28,770 nt of DNA, from NCBI GenBank assembly GCA_002688185.1, contig NZCE01000002.1, forward strand, positions 1 through 28,770, given 5' to 3'. Source of the stretch: Spirochaetales bacterium (GTDB lineage Bacteria; Spirochaetota; Spirochaetia; ARS1246). Each line of letters begins with the position of its first letter. Position 1 is the first letter of the stretch. The translations under genes and the position numbers were made by a program. The notes under the pieces were generated by a model. The model had not been told where the DNA came from. It worked only from the letters and a program-made list of their open reading frames with translations, and made no database searches. Positions 8,120-16,552 of this stretch are shown piece by piece.

Positions 8120-9217
8120 TTACGCCGGAATCTTATATGATTTCACCCATTCGCACACCTCACGTATCGTCTCCGGAGAACAGAGGGGAGGCATCACCCC
8201 GGCAGAAGTAAGCACTATGCCGCGGGCGTGGGGTAGGTTGCCAAGACTGTCCTTAATCTCATCGATAATTTCGGCTGCCGGCTTTATCCAAGTGGCGGCA
8301 TTGGTTCCGCCAATAAGGCATTTGTCCGGGCACACCCGGCGCCCGTCGGCCAACGTCGTGTTGCCAACCGTTGGTGAGGTAAAAGCCTCAAAACCAGTGA
8401 CGGGGAGCGTTGCCAGATCCGGCAGTATCGCTTTGAGATGCCCGCACATATGCAACAGCATCATGCTGCCGTATTCCTCAGCGATCCGCGCATATTCCAT
8501 CACGTGAGGGAAGCTGAGGGACCGATACTGCCCCGGCGAGAGCAAGGTAGTCGATGTGTTTTCTATCATATAAAACACGTCGGCCGGATGATGTTTGCAT
8601 TGTATCCGGCAAGTGTCCACGACCACGCGGTGCATGTCCTCGAGCAGCGCGGTCATTGCGTCGGGATGATCAGCCAACAGGTATTGCCCCGCCTCCAAAC
8701 CCGTGAGGTGCTGCACGGTATTCATTATGGGGGAGGTGCCGTTTCCGGCTGCCGCGAGAGCAGTGTTGCCTATCTCCTCGTATCGGTTTTGTGCAATCTC
8801 AAGAAGGTCCTTGTCTAACTCGACCGAGACGTCGCTAAACATCTCACGCATGATTTCTATCGACCCCAAATCTGTGACCGGAAACGAAATTGGATGCCAC
8901 GCCTGCGACCTCTCGTCAAAACCATCGGTGCGCTCAAGGACCTTCCCTGACGACGAAATGTAACGCGTTTGCTGACGATTGCCCTTCCGTTCAGTTTCTA
9001 TTTTTGTCTTTGTCCGTATTTGCCTCACACACGTGGGAATGTTGACATGTTGATCACTCCCGATCCACTCGTGCAGCTCGGCATTAGACATGGATCCAAA
9101 GCGGTCGCTCTGGCCAAGAGGGTAGGCCGCATCAAGCTTTGGCCAAAAGACCAACCTATCAACGGGCTCGAGATTCAGTGATCGTATCCAACGGTTTTTG
9201 GCCGACAGTGCTTCCAT
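8120..9217 (-). CDS. URO-D/MtaA-type methyltransferase-family protein (URO-D3)
   Basis: This 365-aa protein belongs to the URO-D superfamily and carries the zinc-thiol layout of MtaA-type corrinoid methyltransferases: H256-M-C258-G in LLHMCGHLKAILPDL, and a late Cys, C346, in MPPLCSPET, comparable to the His/Cys/Cys zinc ligands of MtaA. Other family features are IMNTVQHLTGLE (164-175) and CPDKCLIGGTNA (296-307). The ATG at 9217 is chosen because GAGGAG sits 8 nt upstream; an in-frame TTG at 9232 overlaps that ribosome site and is rejected. It is transcribed divergently from GH95-2 and converges on the glycyl radical enzyme gene. It probably moves a methyl group or decarboxylates a substrate linked to the sugar pathway, but partner and substrate are not visible. 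No corrinoid-binding protein is nearby. Confidence 0.85.
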   Translation of the reverse strand: MEALSAKNRWIRSLNLEPVDRLVFWPKLDAAYPLGQSDRFGSMSNAELHEWIGSDQHVNIPTCVRQIRTKTKIETERKGNRQQTRYISSSGKVLERTDGFDERSQAWHPISFPVTDLGSIEIMREMFSDVSVELDKDLLEIAQNRYEEIGNTALAAAGNGTSPIMNTVQHLTGLEAGQYLLADHPDAMTALLEDMHRVVVDTCRIQCKHHPADVFYMIENTSTTLLSPGQYRSLSFPHVMEYARIAEEYGSMMLLHMCGHLKAILPDLATLPVTGFEAFTSPTVGNTTLADGRRVCPDKCLIGGTNAATWIKPAAEIIDEIKDSLGNLPHARGIVLTSAGVMPPLCSPETIREVCEWVKSYKIPA

Positions 9218-9300
9218 CGTATATCTCCTCAATCAATTTTATGTGCCACCGGCTGCTTGATTCCTAAGATGCCTGCATAGTGTAGCAGGAAACTCATCAA

Positions 9301-9329
9301 TTGTACCATCGCACTTTCATAGCTATACT
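9301..9329 (+). promoter_or_regulatory. Candidate sigma70-type promoter for GH95-2
   Basis: TTGTAC (9301-9306) and TATACT (9324-9329) are separated by exactly 17 bp, 42 bp before the GH95-2 ATG at 9372. Spacing and boxes are close to consensus, and the site lies in the divergent gap between URO-D3 and GH95-2. Confidence 0.55.
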
Positions 9330-9371
9330 CTGGCAGAAAAAACGCATGTGATGGCCATAGGAGACCGACCG

Positions 9372-11804
9372 ATGAGCTTTGATTCCAAACTCTGGTACGA
9401 CAGACCCGCAAGCCAATGGACCGCGGCAACGCCTATGGGGAACGGGCGCACCGGGATAATGATATTCGGCGGCACCGACGTTGAACGGATACAGGTGAAT
9501 GACGATACGCTTTACTCGGATGAGCCTGGAACCAGAGATTTGGATTTAGATATTACCGGAGATTATGATAGAGTGCGGGCGCTCATCAAAGAGGGTGGGT
9601 ATGGCGAGGCGGACGACATTCTCGCCGACCGCTGGACGGGCAGAGCTCAGCCGTGCTACCAACCCCTCGGTGACATTTTGATTCATTTCCGACATGATCT
9701 TCATGAAGTTCGCAATTATCACCGCGAACTGGATATCGCCAAATCTCTATGTACAATCTCCTACGAGCTCGGAGGCGCCGAGTTTAGACGGGAATTATTC
9801 GTCAGCAAACCAGCGGACGCAGTCGTTTGCAGGATCGTTTTCCCCAACCTGGAGTCTGAGTTTTCTATCAGTCTCGATTCACCCCATCCGACTGCGTCGG
9901 TCTCCTATGATGGTGATTCACTCATATTAGCAGGGCAGGCGCCGGGATTGGCGTTGAGAAGGACCCTCGAGTATGTGGAGGAGAGGAAACATCAGTGGAA
10001 ATATCCTGAGCTCTGGAATCCCGACGGGAGCAGAAAGTCCTACGCCAAACAGGTATTGTACGGCGACGTCGTTGACGGGAGGGGCATGTATTTTGAGCTT
10101 CGACTGAAGGTGGTGGCGCCGGAGGCCGGCGTGTCATGGACTGGAGAGGAATTGCAGCTCCGTGGATGCCATGAGGTCTTGATTATTGCTTCCACCGGCA
10201 CTAGCTTTAACGGTTTTGACAAAATCCCTTCAAAAACTCAGGGGGCCGCGGCCGAAAAGCCGAAAAGGTCTGTGTCCGTCGCGGCCCAGATACCGTACGG
10301 TGAATTACTGGACAAGCACATAGGTGATTATAGAAATCTGTTTGATCGCGTGAAGATTGACTTAGGAAAGGTCGATCCGGATACTCCTCTGCTCACGACC
10401 GATCAGAGGCTTGCGCGGCACCTGGACTTAGAAGATCCGGGGCTGATTGCCCAGTATTTCCAATTTGGACGCTACCTCATGATATCGGGCTCTCGTGGGG
10501 GAACTCAACCCCTCAATCTTCAGGGAATCTGGAATGAGGAGGTTCTTCCCCCCTGGGCGAGCGGCTACACCATTAATATCAACGCGGAGATGAATTACTG
10601 GCCCACGCTGACGGCCTCTCTGCCGGAATGTTACCAACCCCTCGTCCGGCTAATTGATGAGCTCTCGGTGAGTGGTGGTGAAGTGGCCCGCCGGATGTAC
10701 GGGTGCCGTGGCTGGACCGCGCACCACAATACGACGATATGGCGGAGCGCCCAACCGGTGGATGGGTCCGGGTACATCTGCCTTTGGCCAATGGGCGCCG
10801 GATGGCTGTGCCAGCACCTGTGGGAGTATTATCTTTTTACCGGAGATCAGGCGTTTCTTGAGACTAAGGCGCTGCCCCTCATCAGGGGCGCTGCCGAGTT
10901 CTTTGTCGACTGGCTGGTGGAAGATGAGAGTGGCCTGCTCATCACGCCTATCAGCAATTCACCGGAAAATCGTTTTCTCTACGAGTCACCGGAAGGCGAC
11001 CGAGAGAGCGCTGGTATCTGCGTGGCGTCCGCCATGGACATGACAATCATCCGGGAGGTGTTTGAGAATTTCGTGACGGCGGCAGAAATCGTCGGGGCTG
11101 ACTCAGAAATGGTCGAGCAGGTGAAGGGCATGATTCGGCGACTCAAAACCCTCGAAATTGGTACGGAGGGGCAGCTCCTCGAATGGCACAGGGAGTTTGC
11201 CGAGGGTGAACCCGAGCACCGTCATGTGTCTCACCTCTATGGGCTTCATCCCGGATCGCAGATTACCCCTGACAAGACACCCGAGTTGTTCGCCGCCGTG
11301 AGAAAAAGTCTCCAACTGAGAGGCGACAAAGCAACCGGTTGGTCTATGGGGTGGAAAATAAATCTGTGGGCCCGTCTTCTCGATGGCAACCACGCCCTGA
11401 AAATGGTGAAGGCCCTTATTACCCCCGAGCGGACCTATCCAAATTTATTCGATGCGCATCCTCCGTTTCAAATCGATGGGAATTTCGGCGGCACCGCAGG
11501 CATTGTCGAGATGCTCTGCCAATCGAGGTATTTCCCCGGAGCCGAGGAAGACCCAAAAGTGGACATTCTGCTTTTGCCGTCGTTGCCCGACGATTGGCCT
11601 GACGGTGCGATTTCCGGAATCTCGGCTCGGGGAGGATTCGTGTTGGATATTCGATGGAACAGTGGCTTATTGAGGAAGGTCCAAGTTTTTTCGAAACTCG
11701 GCAACGCGGCGCGGTTACGCTATGAAGAGCTTGCATTGGACATCGCTCCGGCGGCCGGAGAGAAGCTTACCTTATCAAAAAGTGATTTGCAGCGGCGCGA
11801 GTAA
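9372..11804 (+). CDS. GH95 alpha-L-fucosidase-family glycoside hydrolase (GH95-2)
   Basis: This 810-aa protein is a canonical GH95 alpha-L-fucosidase-family enzyme that would release terminal L-fucose, typically alpha-1,2-linked, with inversion. Motifs: ATPMGNGRTGIMIFGG (19-34), LNLQGIWNEE (381-390), N402-I-N404 in ININAEMNYW (the conserved water-activating Asn pair), general acid E604 in QLLEW, HRHVSHLYGLHPG (616-628), TGWSMGWKINLWARL, and D702 in PFQIDGNFGG. The ATG at 9372 is chosen because AGGAG ends 8 nt upstream; upstream in-frame GTG (9348) and ATG (9351) lack a ribosome site. There is no signal peptide, so it is probably cytoplasmic. It stands alone between divergent URO-D3 and convergent URO-D4. 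It is only distantly similar to GH95-1, so the two likely split substrates rather than being a recent duplication. Confidence 0.95.
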   Translation: MSFDSKLWYDRPASQWTAATPMGNGRTGIMIFGGTDVERIQVNDDTLYSDEPGTRDLDLDITGDYDRVRALIKEGGYGEADDILADRWTGRAQPCYQPLGDILIHFRHDLHEVRNYHRELDIAKSLCTISYELGGAEFRRELFVSKPADAVVCRIVFPNLESEFSISLDSPHPTASVSYDGDSLILAGQAPGLALRRTLEYVEERKHQWKYPELWNPDGSRKSYAKQVLYGDVVDGRGMYFELRLKVVAPEAGVSWTGEELQLRGCHEVLIIASTGTSFNGFDKIPSKTQGAAAEKPKRSVSVAAQIPYGELLDKHIGDYRNLFDRVKIDLGKVDPDTPLLTTDQRLARHLDLEDPGLIAQYFQFGRYLMISGSRGGTQPLNLQGIWNEEVLPPWASGYTININAEMNYWPTLTASLPECYQPLVRLIDELSVSGGEVARRMYGCRGWTAHHNTTIWRSAQPVDGSGYICLWPMGAGWLCQHLWEYYLFTGDQAFLETKALPLIRGAAEFFVDWLVEDESGLLITPISNSPENRFLYESPEGDRESAGICVASAMDMTIIREVFENFVTAAEIVGADSEMVEQVKGMIRRLKTLEIGTEGQLLEWHREFAEGEPEHRHVSHLYGLHPGSQITPDKTPELFAAVRKSLQLRGDKATGWSMGWKINLWARLLDGNHALKMVKALITPERTYPNLFDAHPPFQIDGNFGGTAGIVEMLCQSRYFPGAEEDPKVDILLLPSLPDDWPDGAISGISARGGFVLDIRWNSGLLRKVQVFSKLGNAARLRYEELALDIAPAAGEKLTLSKSDLQRRE

Positions 11805-11841
11805 CAAACTTAAGCCGGATAACATGGCGCTCGCCGCACGG

Positions 11842-12780
11842 TCAACCGAATTGCTTTGCCGCGTCTATGAGAGCGAGCATGTTATTCAGCGGCACATCGT
11901 TTTGAATTTCCTGGGCCGGCGAGGTGATATAGCCTCCTCCACTGCCCATATATTCAACCACGTGGGCTACTTCTGCTCTAACTTCATTGGGATTTCCATA
12001 CGGGAGGGTTTTTTGTGTGCTTATGCCGCCCCAGAACGTAATCCGGTCTCCGTAACTGTCCTTTAGCTTATAAATATCCATACATTCCGGTTGCACGGGA
12101 TTAAGCACATCCACGCCCATTTCGATGAGATCACCGATAATCGCCTCAATATTCCCGCATGAATGTATCCAAATGTCTTTGCCCTCACCCTTAATCAAAT
12201 CGTATTCCCGTTGCTCTCCGGGAGCGATCAGATCCCGCCAACAGTCCGGAGACATCAGTAACGCCTGTTGTGATCCCCAATCGCTACCCAGCAGAATGCC
12301 GTCGATTTCGCTAAAACCGACGATGTTCTCGAGCATCACCATATTTTTGTCGATGATTTTCCCGAGCATCTTTCTAGAGAATTCTTTATCTCCGCCCAAG
12401 TCGGCCAGAAAATACTCGATTCCACGCGCAGCGTTGGCCTTTTCAAAATGACTTCCATAAATCATTACTAGAATGTAGCAGCCGGTCTCTTCCTTCAGCT
12501 TGGCCAAGTCCTCTTCAAACTTTGTATAACTTCCAATTCCACGCGTTTTTGGCAGATAGCCCGGATTATCGTAGCCGCGGTATCCATCCGGGATAGCATG
12601 CCATCTCCACCACGGTGGGCTGACCCAGTGAACATAGTTGCCGATATCTATCGAGAGATCCTCTCCATCATATTGCTCCCTAATGATGGGAAGGGCGTCC
12701 CTGGTGAAATTGATAAAATATGGCACCTTCTCAGTTTCCTGATGTGCTATGGCGGAGCGGACGGTTTCTCGTTTGGTCAT
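11842..12780 (-). CDS. URO-D/MtaA-type family protein (URO-D4)
   Basis: This 312-aa URO-D superfamily protein has the common N-terminus MTKRETVRSAIAHQE followed by EKVPYF, which is why the ATG at 12780 is preferred; an in-frame ATG at 12816 would add 12 residues and cannot be excluded, as neither has a strong ribosome site. Motifs: GILLGSDWGSQ (161-171) with D167, and H206-S-C208-G in WIHSCGNIEAIIGDLIEMG, followed by LNPVQPECMD (226-235) and FWGGISTQ. The His and Cys zinc ligands are present, but the late Cys seen in URO-D3 is absent, the C-terminus reading EIQNDVPLNNM. It converges on GH95-2 with a 37-nt gap and is divergent from GH2. Methyl transfer or decarboxylation is plausible; substrate unknown. 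Confidence 0.85.
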   Translation of the reverse strand: MTKRETVRSAIAHQETEKVPYFINFTRDALPIIREQYDGEDLSIDIGNYVHWVSPPWWRWHAIPDGYRGYDNPGYLPKTRGIGSYTKFEEDLAKLKEETGCYILVMIYGSHFEKANAARGIEYFLADLGGDKEFSRKMLGKIIDKNMVMLENIVGFSEIDGILLGSDWGSQQALLMSPDCWRDLIAPGEQREYDLIKGEGKDIWIHSCGNIEAIIGDLIEMGVDVLNPVQPECMDIYKLKDSYGDRITFWGGISTQKTLPYGNPNEVRAEVAHVVEYMGSGGGYITSPAQEIQNDVPLNNMLALIDAAKQFG

Positions 12781-12916
12781 CCGCCGAGTATAAAGTCCGT
12801 GGGGGAATGATTTCAATCCCTATATTCACTTGTCAACACCCTCGGTTAGCTGCTACTTTTGCATGGCGCAAAATACATAGCACAAACACTACATGTCCGC
12901 ATGAAGGAGCAAACCA

Positions 12917-14662
12917 ATGAGTCAAATACCACGTCCTGAGCACCCAAAACCGCAGTTCATGAGGAATGAATGGATTAATTTAAACGGGAGCTGGACCTGC
13001 GAGCTCGATTTTGGGAAATCCGGCCGCGATAGAAACCTATGGAACAGCACTGGATTCGACACTAAAATCACCGTTCCGTTTTGCCCTGAGAGCGAGTTAT
13101 CGGGGATCGGCCATAAGGATTTTATCGAAATGATGTGGTATCACCGCGCCATCGAGATTCCTGCCGAATGGAAAGAGAAACGGGTGCTGTTGCATTTTGG
13201 GGCGGTCGATTTTGAGTGTGAAGTGTTTATCAACGGCAAGTCTGCCGGAAAGCATTGGGGTGGAACATCATCGTTCTACTTTGACATAAGTCACGGCGCA
13301 ACGCCGGGCGGTACTGACGACCTGGTCGTGTACGTTCGGGATGATCTGAGAAGCGGCGTTCAAACGGGCGGCAAACAATGTCCTGATTTTGCATCCCGGG
13401 GCTGTCATTACACCAGAACCACTGGAATCTGGCAGACGGTATGGCTGGAGGCTGTTGATCAGCATGGTCTACAGGACATGCACATAATCCCCGATCTTGA
13501 CTCTGAAAGTCTCGTGTTTATACCTCGTTACGTGGCAGTTTGCTCGGAGAGTCAATTGCGGGTAACGGTAACTGACGGCAACAGGGAAGTGGCTTGCCAT
13601 AAAGGCCCCGCCGTTGATGGACTCCCTGTCGTCGTCGGCATACCAAACTCGGTGGCGTGGGAACCCGGTAACCCGCACCTCTATGATATACAGATCGAGG
13701 TTTTGCTTGGTGACCGTGTGGTGGATTCGGTGAGCAGCTATGCGGGTCTGAGAAAGGTGCACATCGAGGGCAATAAAGTTCTCCTGAATAATCAGCCGTT
13801 CTATCAACGCCTCGTTCTCGACCAAGGCTTTTATCCCGATGGTATCTGGACCGCACCAAACGATGAATCGTTGAGGCGAGATATCGAGCTGTCAATTGAA
13901 GCCGGCTTCAACGGCGCTCGGCTGCACCAAAAGGTGTTTGAGGAACGCTTCCATTATTGGGCCGATAAACTTGGTTATATTACCTGGGGCGAAAGCTCGA
14001 GTTGGGGTCTCGATCTTTCCACTGTCAGTGCAGCGCGAAATTTTTTATCAGAATGGCGGGAAATCGTGATTAGAGACAGAAACCATCCATCCATAGTCGC
14101 ATGGAGCCCGTATAACGAAACACGGGCCAACGCGGGTGCAATTCAGCATTCGCGTGCGCATATTGACGCATATGAGCTCACAAAAGCCCTCGATCCCACA
14201 AGACCCGTGAACGATGCGAGCGGCTACGTGCACTATTGCACCGATCTCTACACTGTTCACAATTACAACCAGGATCCGAAAGAATTGGATCGTATTCTCG
14301 CGCCGGATCCAAAAACGGGGGTCTTTCGGAATATTCCTGATCATGACGCGCAGTACGCCGGGCAGCCGTATATAATCGACGAGTTTGGAGGTATCGGCTG
14401 GAATCCGGCAATGGAGCTCGCTGCGTCCGGAAATGACAGAAGCGTGTCGTGGGGCTATGGGAATGCACCACACAGCATCGAGGAGTTTTACCAAAGGCTT
14501 GAAGGTCTTGTCCGAACCGTACTATCGATGAATCACATCTGCGGCTTCTGCTACACGCAGCTCACGGACGTAGAGCAGGAACAAAACGGCGTGTATTTTT
14601 ATAATCGCACTGAAAAGTTCGATATGGCCCGGATAAGGAGTATTTTTCGTCTCGAGCAATAG
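12917..14662 (+). CDS. GH2-family glycoside hydrolase (beta-galactosidase/glucuronidase-like)
   Basis: This 581-aa protein is a short-form glycoside hydrolase family 2 enzyme: an N-terminal jelly-roll sugar-binding domain (about 1-180, with NLNGSWTCELDFG and FGAVDFECEVFINGK), an Ig-like domain (about 185-285) and a TIM barrel (about 286-581). The predicted acid/base is E401 in SPYNET and the nucleophile E489 in IIDEFGG, the retaining GH2 pair. No signal peptide is visible. The ATG has an aaggag ribosome site 9 nt upstream. It is 58 nt upstream of the GH29 fucosidase gene in the same orientation, implying an operon that removes both a fucose cap and an adjacent beta-linked sugar. GH2 covers beta-galactosidase, mannosidase and glucuronidase activities; the sequence alone does not decide which. 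Confidence 0.9.
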   Translation: MSQIPRPEHPKPQFMRNEWINLNGSWTCELDFGKSGRDRNLWNSTGFDTKITVPFCPESELSGIGHKDFIEMMWYHRAIEIPAEWKEKRVLLHFGAVDFECEVFINGKSAGKHWGGTSSFYFDISHGATPGGTDDLVVYVRDDLRSGVQTGGKQCPDFASRGCHYTRTTGIWQTVWLEAVDQHGLQDMHIIPDLDSESLVFIPRYVAVCSESQLRVTVTDGNREVACHKGPAVDGLPVVVGIPNSVAWEPGNPHLYDIQIEVLLGDRVVDSVSSYAGLRKVHIEGNKVLLNNQPFYQRLVLDQGFYPDGIWTAPNDESLRRDIELSIEAGFNGARLHQKVFEERFHYWADKLGYITWGESSSWGLDLSTVSAARNFLSEWREIVIRDRNHPSIVAWSPYNETRANAGAIQHSRAHIDAYELTKALDPTRPVNDASGYVHYCTDLYTVHNYNQDPKELDRILAPDPKTGVFRNIPDHDAQYAGQPYIIDEFGGIGWNPAMELAASGNDRSVSWGYGNAPHSIEEFYQRLEGLVRTVLSMNHICGFCYTQLTDVEQEQNGVYFYNRTEKFDMARIRSIFRLEQ

Positions 14663-14720
14663 CAAGTCGTTTACCGGGCTGTAAGATATAACAAGGCCCT
14701 ATAATCATGAGGAGGCAACA

Positions 14721-16145
14721 ATGACAAATCGAATCGAGGTCCCTGAAGGGCCGTTCGCACCTACTTGGGATTCCCTCGCTGAAACCTATAGGGTACCGGC
14801 GTGGTACAAGAACGGCAAGTTCGGAATTTTTATCCACTGGGGAGCGTACACCGTGCCGGCATTCGGCAGCGAGTGGTATCCTCGCAACATGTATCTCGAA
14901 GGTTCGCGGGAATATGTGCACCACATAAAAACGTACGGCAAACATAAAGATTTTGGTTATAAGGATTTCATCCCCCAATTCAAGGCGGAAAGATTTGATG
15001 CGGATGAATGGGCGGACATTTTCAAGAACGCGGGCGCACGCTTTGTGGTTCCTGTGGCCGAACACCATGACGGATTCGCCATGTATGATTGTTCTTTTTC
15101 GGACTGGTGCGCGGCAAAAATGGGGCCCAAACGGGATGTTATCGGCGAGCTCGCAAAGGCGGTAAGACAGCAATGGATGGTCTTCGGCCTTTCAAGTCAC
15201 CGCGCCGAGCATTGGTGGTTTATGGACGGCGGCATGCAGTTTGAATCTGACGTCAGGGATGGCAAATACGCAGGCCTCTACGGCCCCGCGCAGCCGAAAG
15301 ACACCCAACCTAATGAGGAGTATCTCGATGATTGGCTTTCAAGGACGTGCGAGCTTGTAGATAAATACCAGCCGCAAATCGTTTGGTTTGACTGGTGGAT
15401 CGAGCAGCCGACATTTGTGACTTACCTTAAGCGATTTGCCGCCTATTATTATAATCGAGCCGCTGAATGGGACCGGGGCGCGGCGATTAATTTTAAATAT
15501 GGGGCATTTCCACACACTGCAGGAGTTTATGACATCGAGCGGGGTCAGTTGGATGATATAAATCCGCTATTCTGGCAAACCGACACCTCGGTGGGAAAGA
15601 ACTCTTGGAGCCATGTCTCTGATTTAGCGTACAAAACTTCCACCTCCATCATTGGGGATTTAGTAGACATTGTGAGCAAGAATGGGGCGCTTTTGTTAAA
15701 CATTGGACCGAAGTCCGACGGCTCCATTCCCCAAGGAGATCAGAAGATTCTCAAGGACATCGGAAGATGGCTTGTCATTAACGGCAACGCCATATATGAC
15801 AGCAGACCTTGGAAGGCATATGGCGAGGGTCCGACATCCGTGCAAAAGGGCGCTTTTACCGACACTAAAAGAACACCGTTTACCAGTCAGGATATCAGGT
15901 TCACCGCACGCGGAGATGTTTTGTATGCGATAATGCTGGCCTGGCCGGAAAAGGGAGAGGTAATCATTCAGTCTCTTGGGTCAAATCTGCGCTTGTATAC
16001 TGACGAAATCGGATCGGTAGAGCTTCTCGGGTCAAAGGAGCCCCTCAAATGGTCCAGGACCGGCCGGGGCCTACGGGTGACGCTCCCTGCCGAAAAGCCG
16101 TGCGAGCATGCTTACGTCGTTAGAATAGAAAAAAAGATACCGTAA
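14721..16145 (+). CDS. GH29 alpha-L-fucosidase
   Basis: This 474-aa protein is a GH29 retaining alpha-L-fucosidase. Family signatures are the opening FGIFIHWGAYTVPAFGSEWY (34-53), VVPVAEHHDGFAMYD (109-123), the nucleophile D224 in IVWFDWWIE, and the block LVDIVSKNGALLLNIGPKSDG, which closes the catalytic barrel before a C-terminal beta domain. The general acid/base is not identifiable by eye, as is usual in this family. There is no signal peptide, unlike many secreted GH29 enzymes, so intracellular oligosaccharide trimming is likely. The ATG has a gaggagg ribosome site. It is the distal gene of the GH2-GH29 unit and is followed at once by a hairpin terminator. GH29 complements GH95 by acting on linkages other than alpha-1,2. 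Confidence 0.95.
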   Translation: MTNRIEVPEGPFAPTWDSLAETYRVPAWYKNGKFGIFIHWGAYTVPAFGSEWYPRNMYLEGSREYVHHIKTYGKHKDFGYKDFIPQFKAERFDADEWADIFKNAGARFVVPVAEHHDGFAMYDCSFSDWCAAKMGPKRDVIGELAKAVRQQWMVFGLSSHRAEHWWFMDGGMQFESDVRDGKYAGLYGPAQPKDTQPNEEYLDDWLSRTCELVDKYQPQIVWFDWWIEQPTFVTYLKRFAAYYYNRAAEWDRGAAINFKYGAFPHTAGVYDIERGQLDDINPLFWQTDTSVGKNSWSHVSDLAYKTSTSIIGDLVDIVSKNGALLLNIGPKSDGSIPQGDQKILKDIGRWLVINGNAIYDSRPWKAYGEGPTSVQKGAFTDTKRTPFTSQDIRFTARGDVLYAIMLAWPEKGEVIIQSLGSNLRLYTDEIGSVELLGSKEPLKWSRTGRGLRVTLPAEKPCEHAYVVRIEKKIP

Positions 16146-16169
16146 GGAGAGTTTCGGGCACTCGTGTCA

Positions 16170-16202
16170 CCGCGCGGCGCCTCCGCGCGGCCTATTTTTT
16201 TT
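16170..16202 (+). terminator. Rho-independent terminator after GH29
   Basis: The arms ccgcgcgg (16170-16177) and ccgcgcgg (16183-16190) pair across a 5-base loop; each arm is also self-palindromic. The stem is followed by a T-run at 16194-16202. The T-run overlaps the last codons and stop of the convergent tfoX-like gene, so that gene's lysine-rich end doubles as the U-tract of the opposite strand. Confidence 0.8.
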
Positions 16203-16530
16203 GCTTTGGGGGCAACGTTTCGGCAAAACTGATGCCGGCCTGCATCCATTCCTCGAGCTGCCCATCATCGTCGTACCCTGGAGGGTCGACAACAAGCCAA
16301 CCTTTCATCGCGCGTCCGGTGAGATCAAAATCCCGGACATGCGGCAGCTCCAAAGACTCTCGATAGCGGTCTTCCCCGATCCTGATGATGAGCCAATCCT
16401 TGTGAACTCCGCATGCCATATTGCCGCGCAGCAAAAATCCAATGCCGCCAAACATATGCTTTTCTTCAATATCGTTTCTGCCCTCGAGTACCGCGCGCAT
16501 GCGTTCCGCGAGCCCTTCGTCGTACGCCAT
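16192..16530 (-). CDS. TfoX N-terminal domain protein
   Basis: This 112-aa protein is a stand-alone TfoX N-terminal domain protein. It shows the characteristic KHMFGGIGFLLRGNMACGV block (about 24-42), the following LIIRIG strand and the MKGWLVVDP segment. Full-length TfoX/Sxy regulates competence in gamma-proteobacteria, but single N-domain proteins like this one are widespread in bacteria and have no settled function. The ATG has a gaggag ribosome site close upstream. It lies convergent to the GH29 gene, with its stop inside that gene's terminator T-run, and 22 nt downstream of the unidentified membrane-protein gene on the same strand. It is probably unrelated to sugar use. Confidence 0.88.
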   Translation of the reverse strand: MAYDEGLAERMRAVLEGRNDIEEKHMFGGIGFLLRGNMACGVHKDWLIIRIGEDRYRESLELPHVRDFDLTGRAMKGWLVVDPPGYDDDGQLEEWMQAGISFAETLPPKQKK

Positions 16531-16552
16531 AGTCTCCTCTTAACGATATTAG

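Noticed and set aside
9218..9232. TTG start for URO-D3
   Set aside because: It lies inside the GAGGAG ribosome site that serves the ATG at 9217.
12857..12873. Inverted repeat ttttgc-atggc-gcaaaa upstream of GH2 as a regulator operator
   Set aside because: Six-base arms are common by chance, and no regulator gene or second copy supports an operator.
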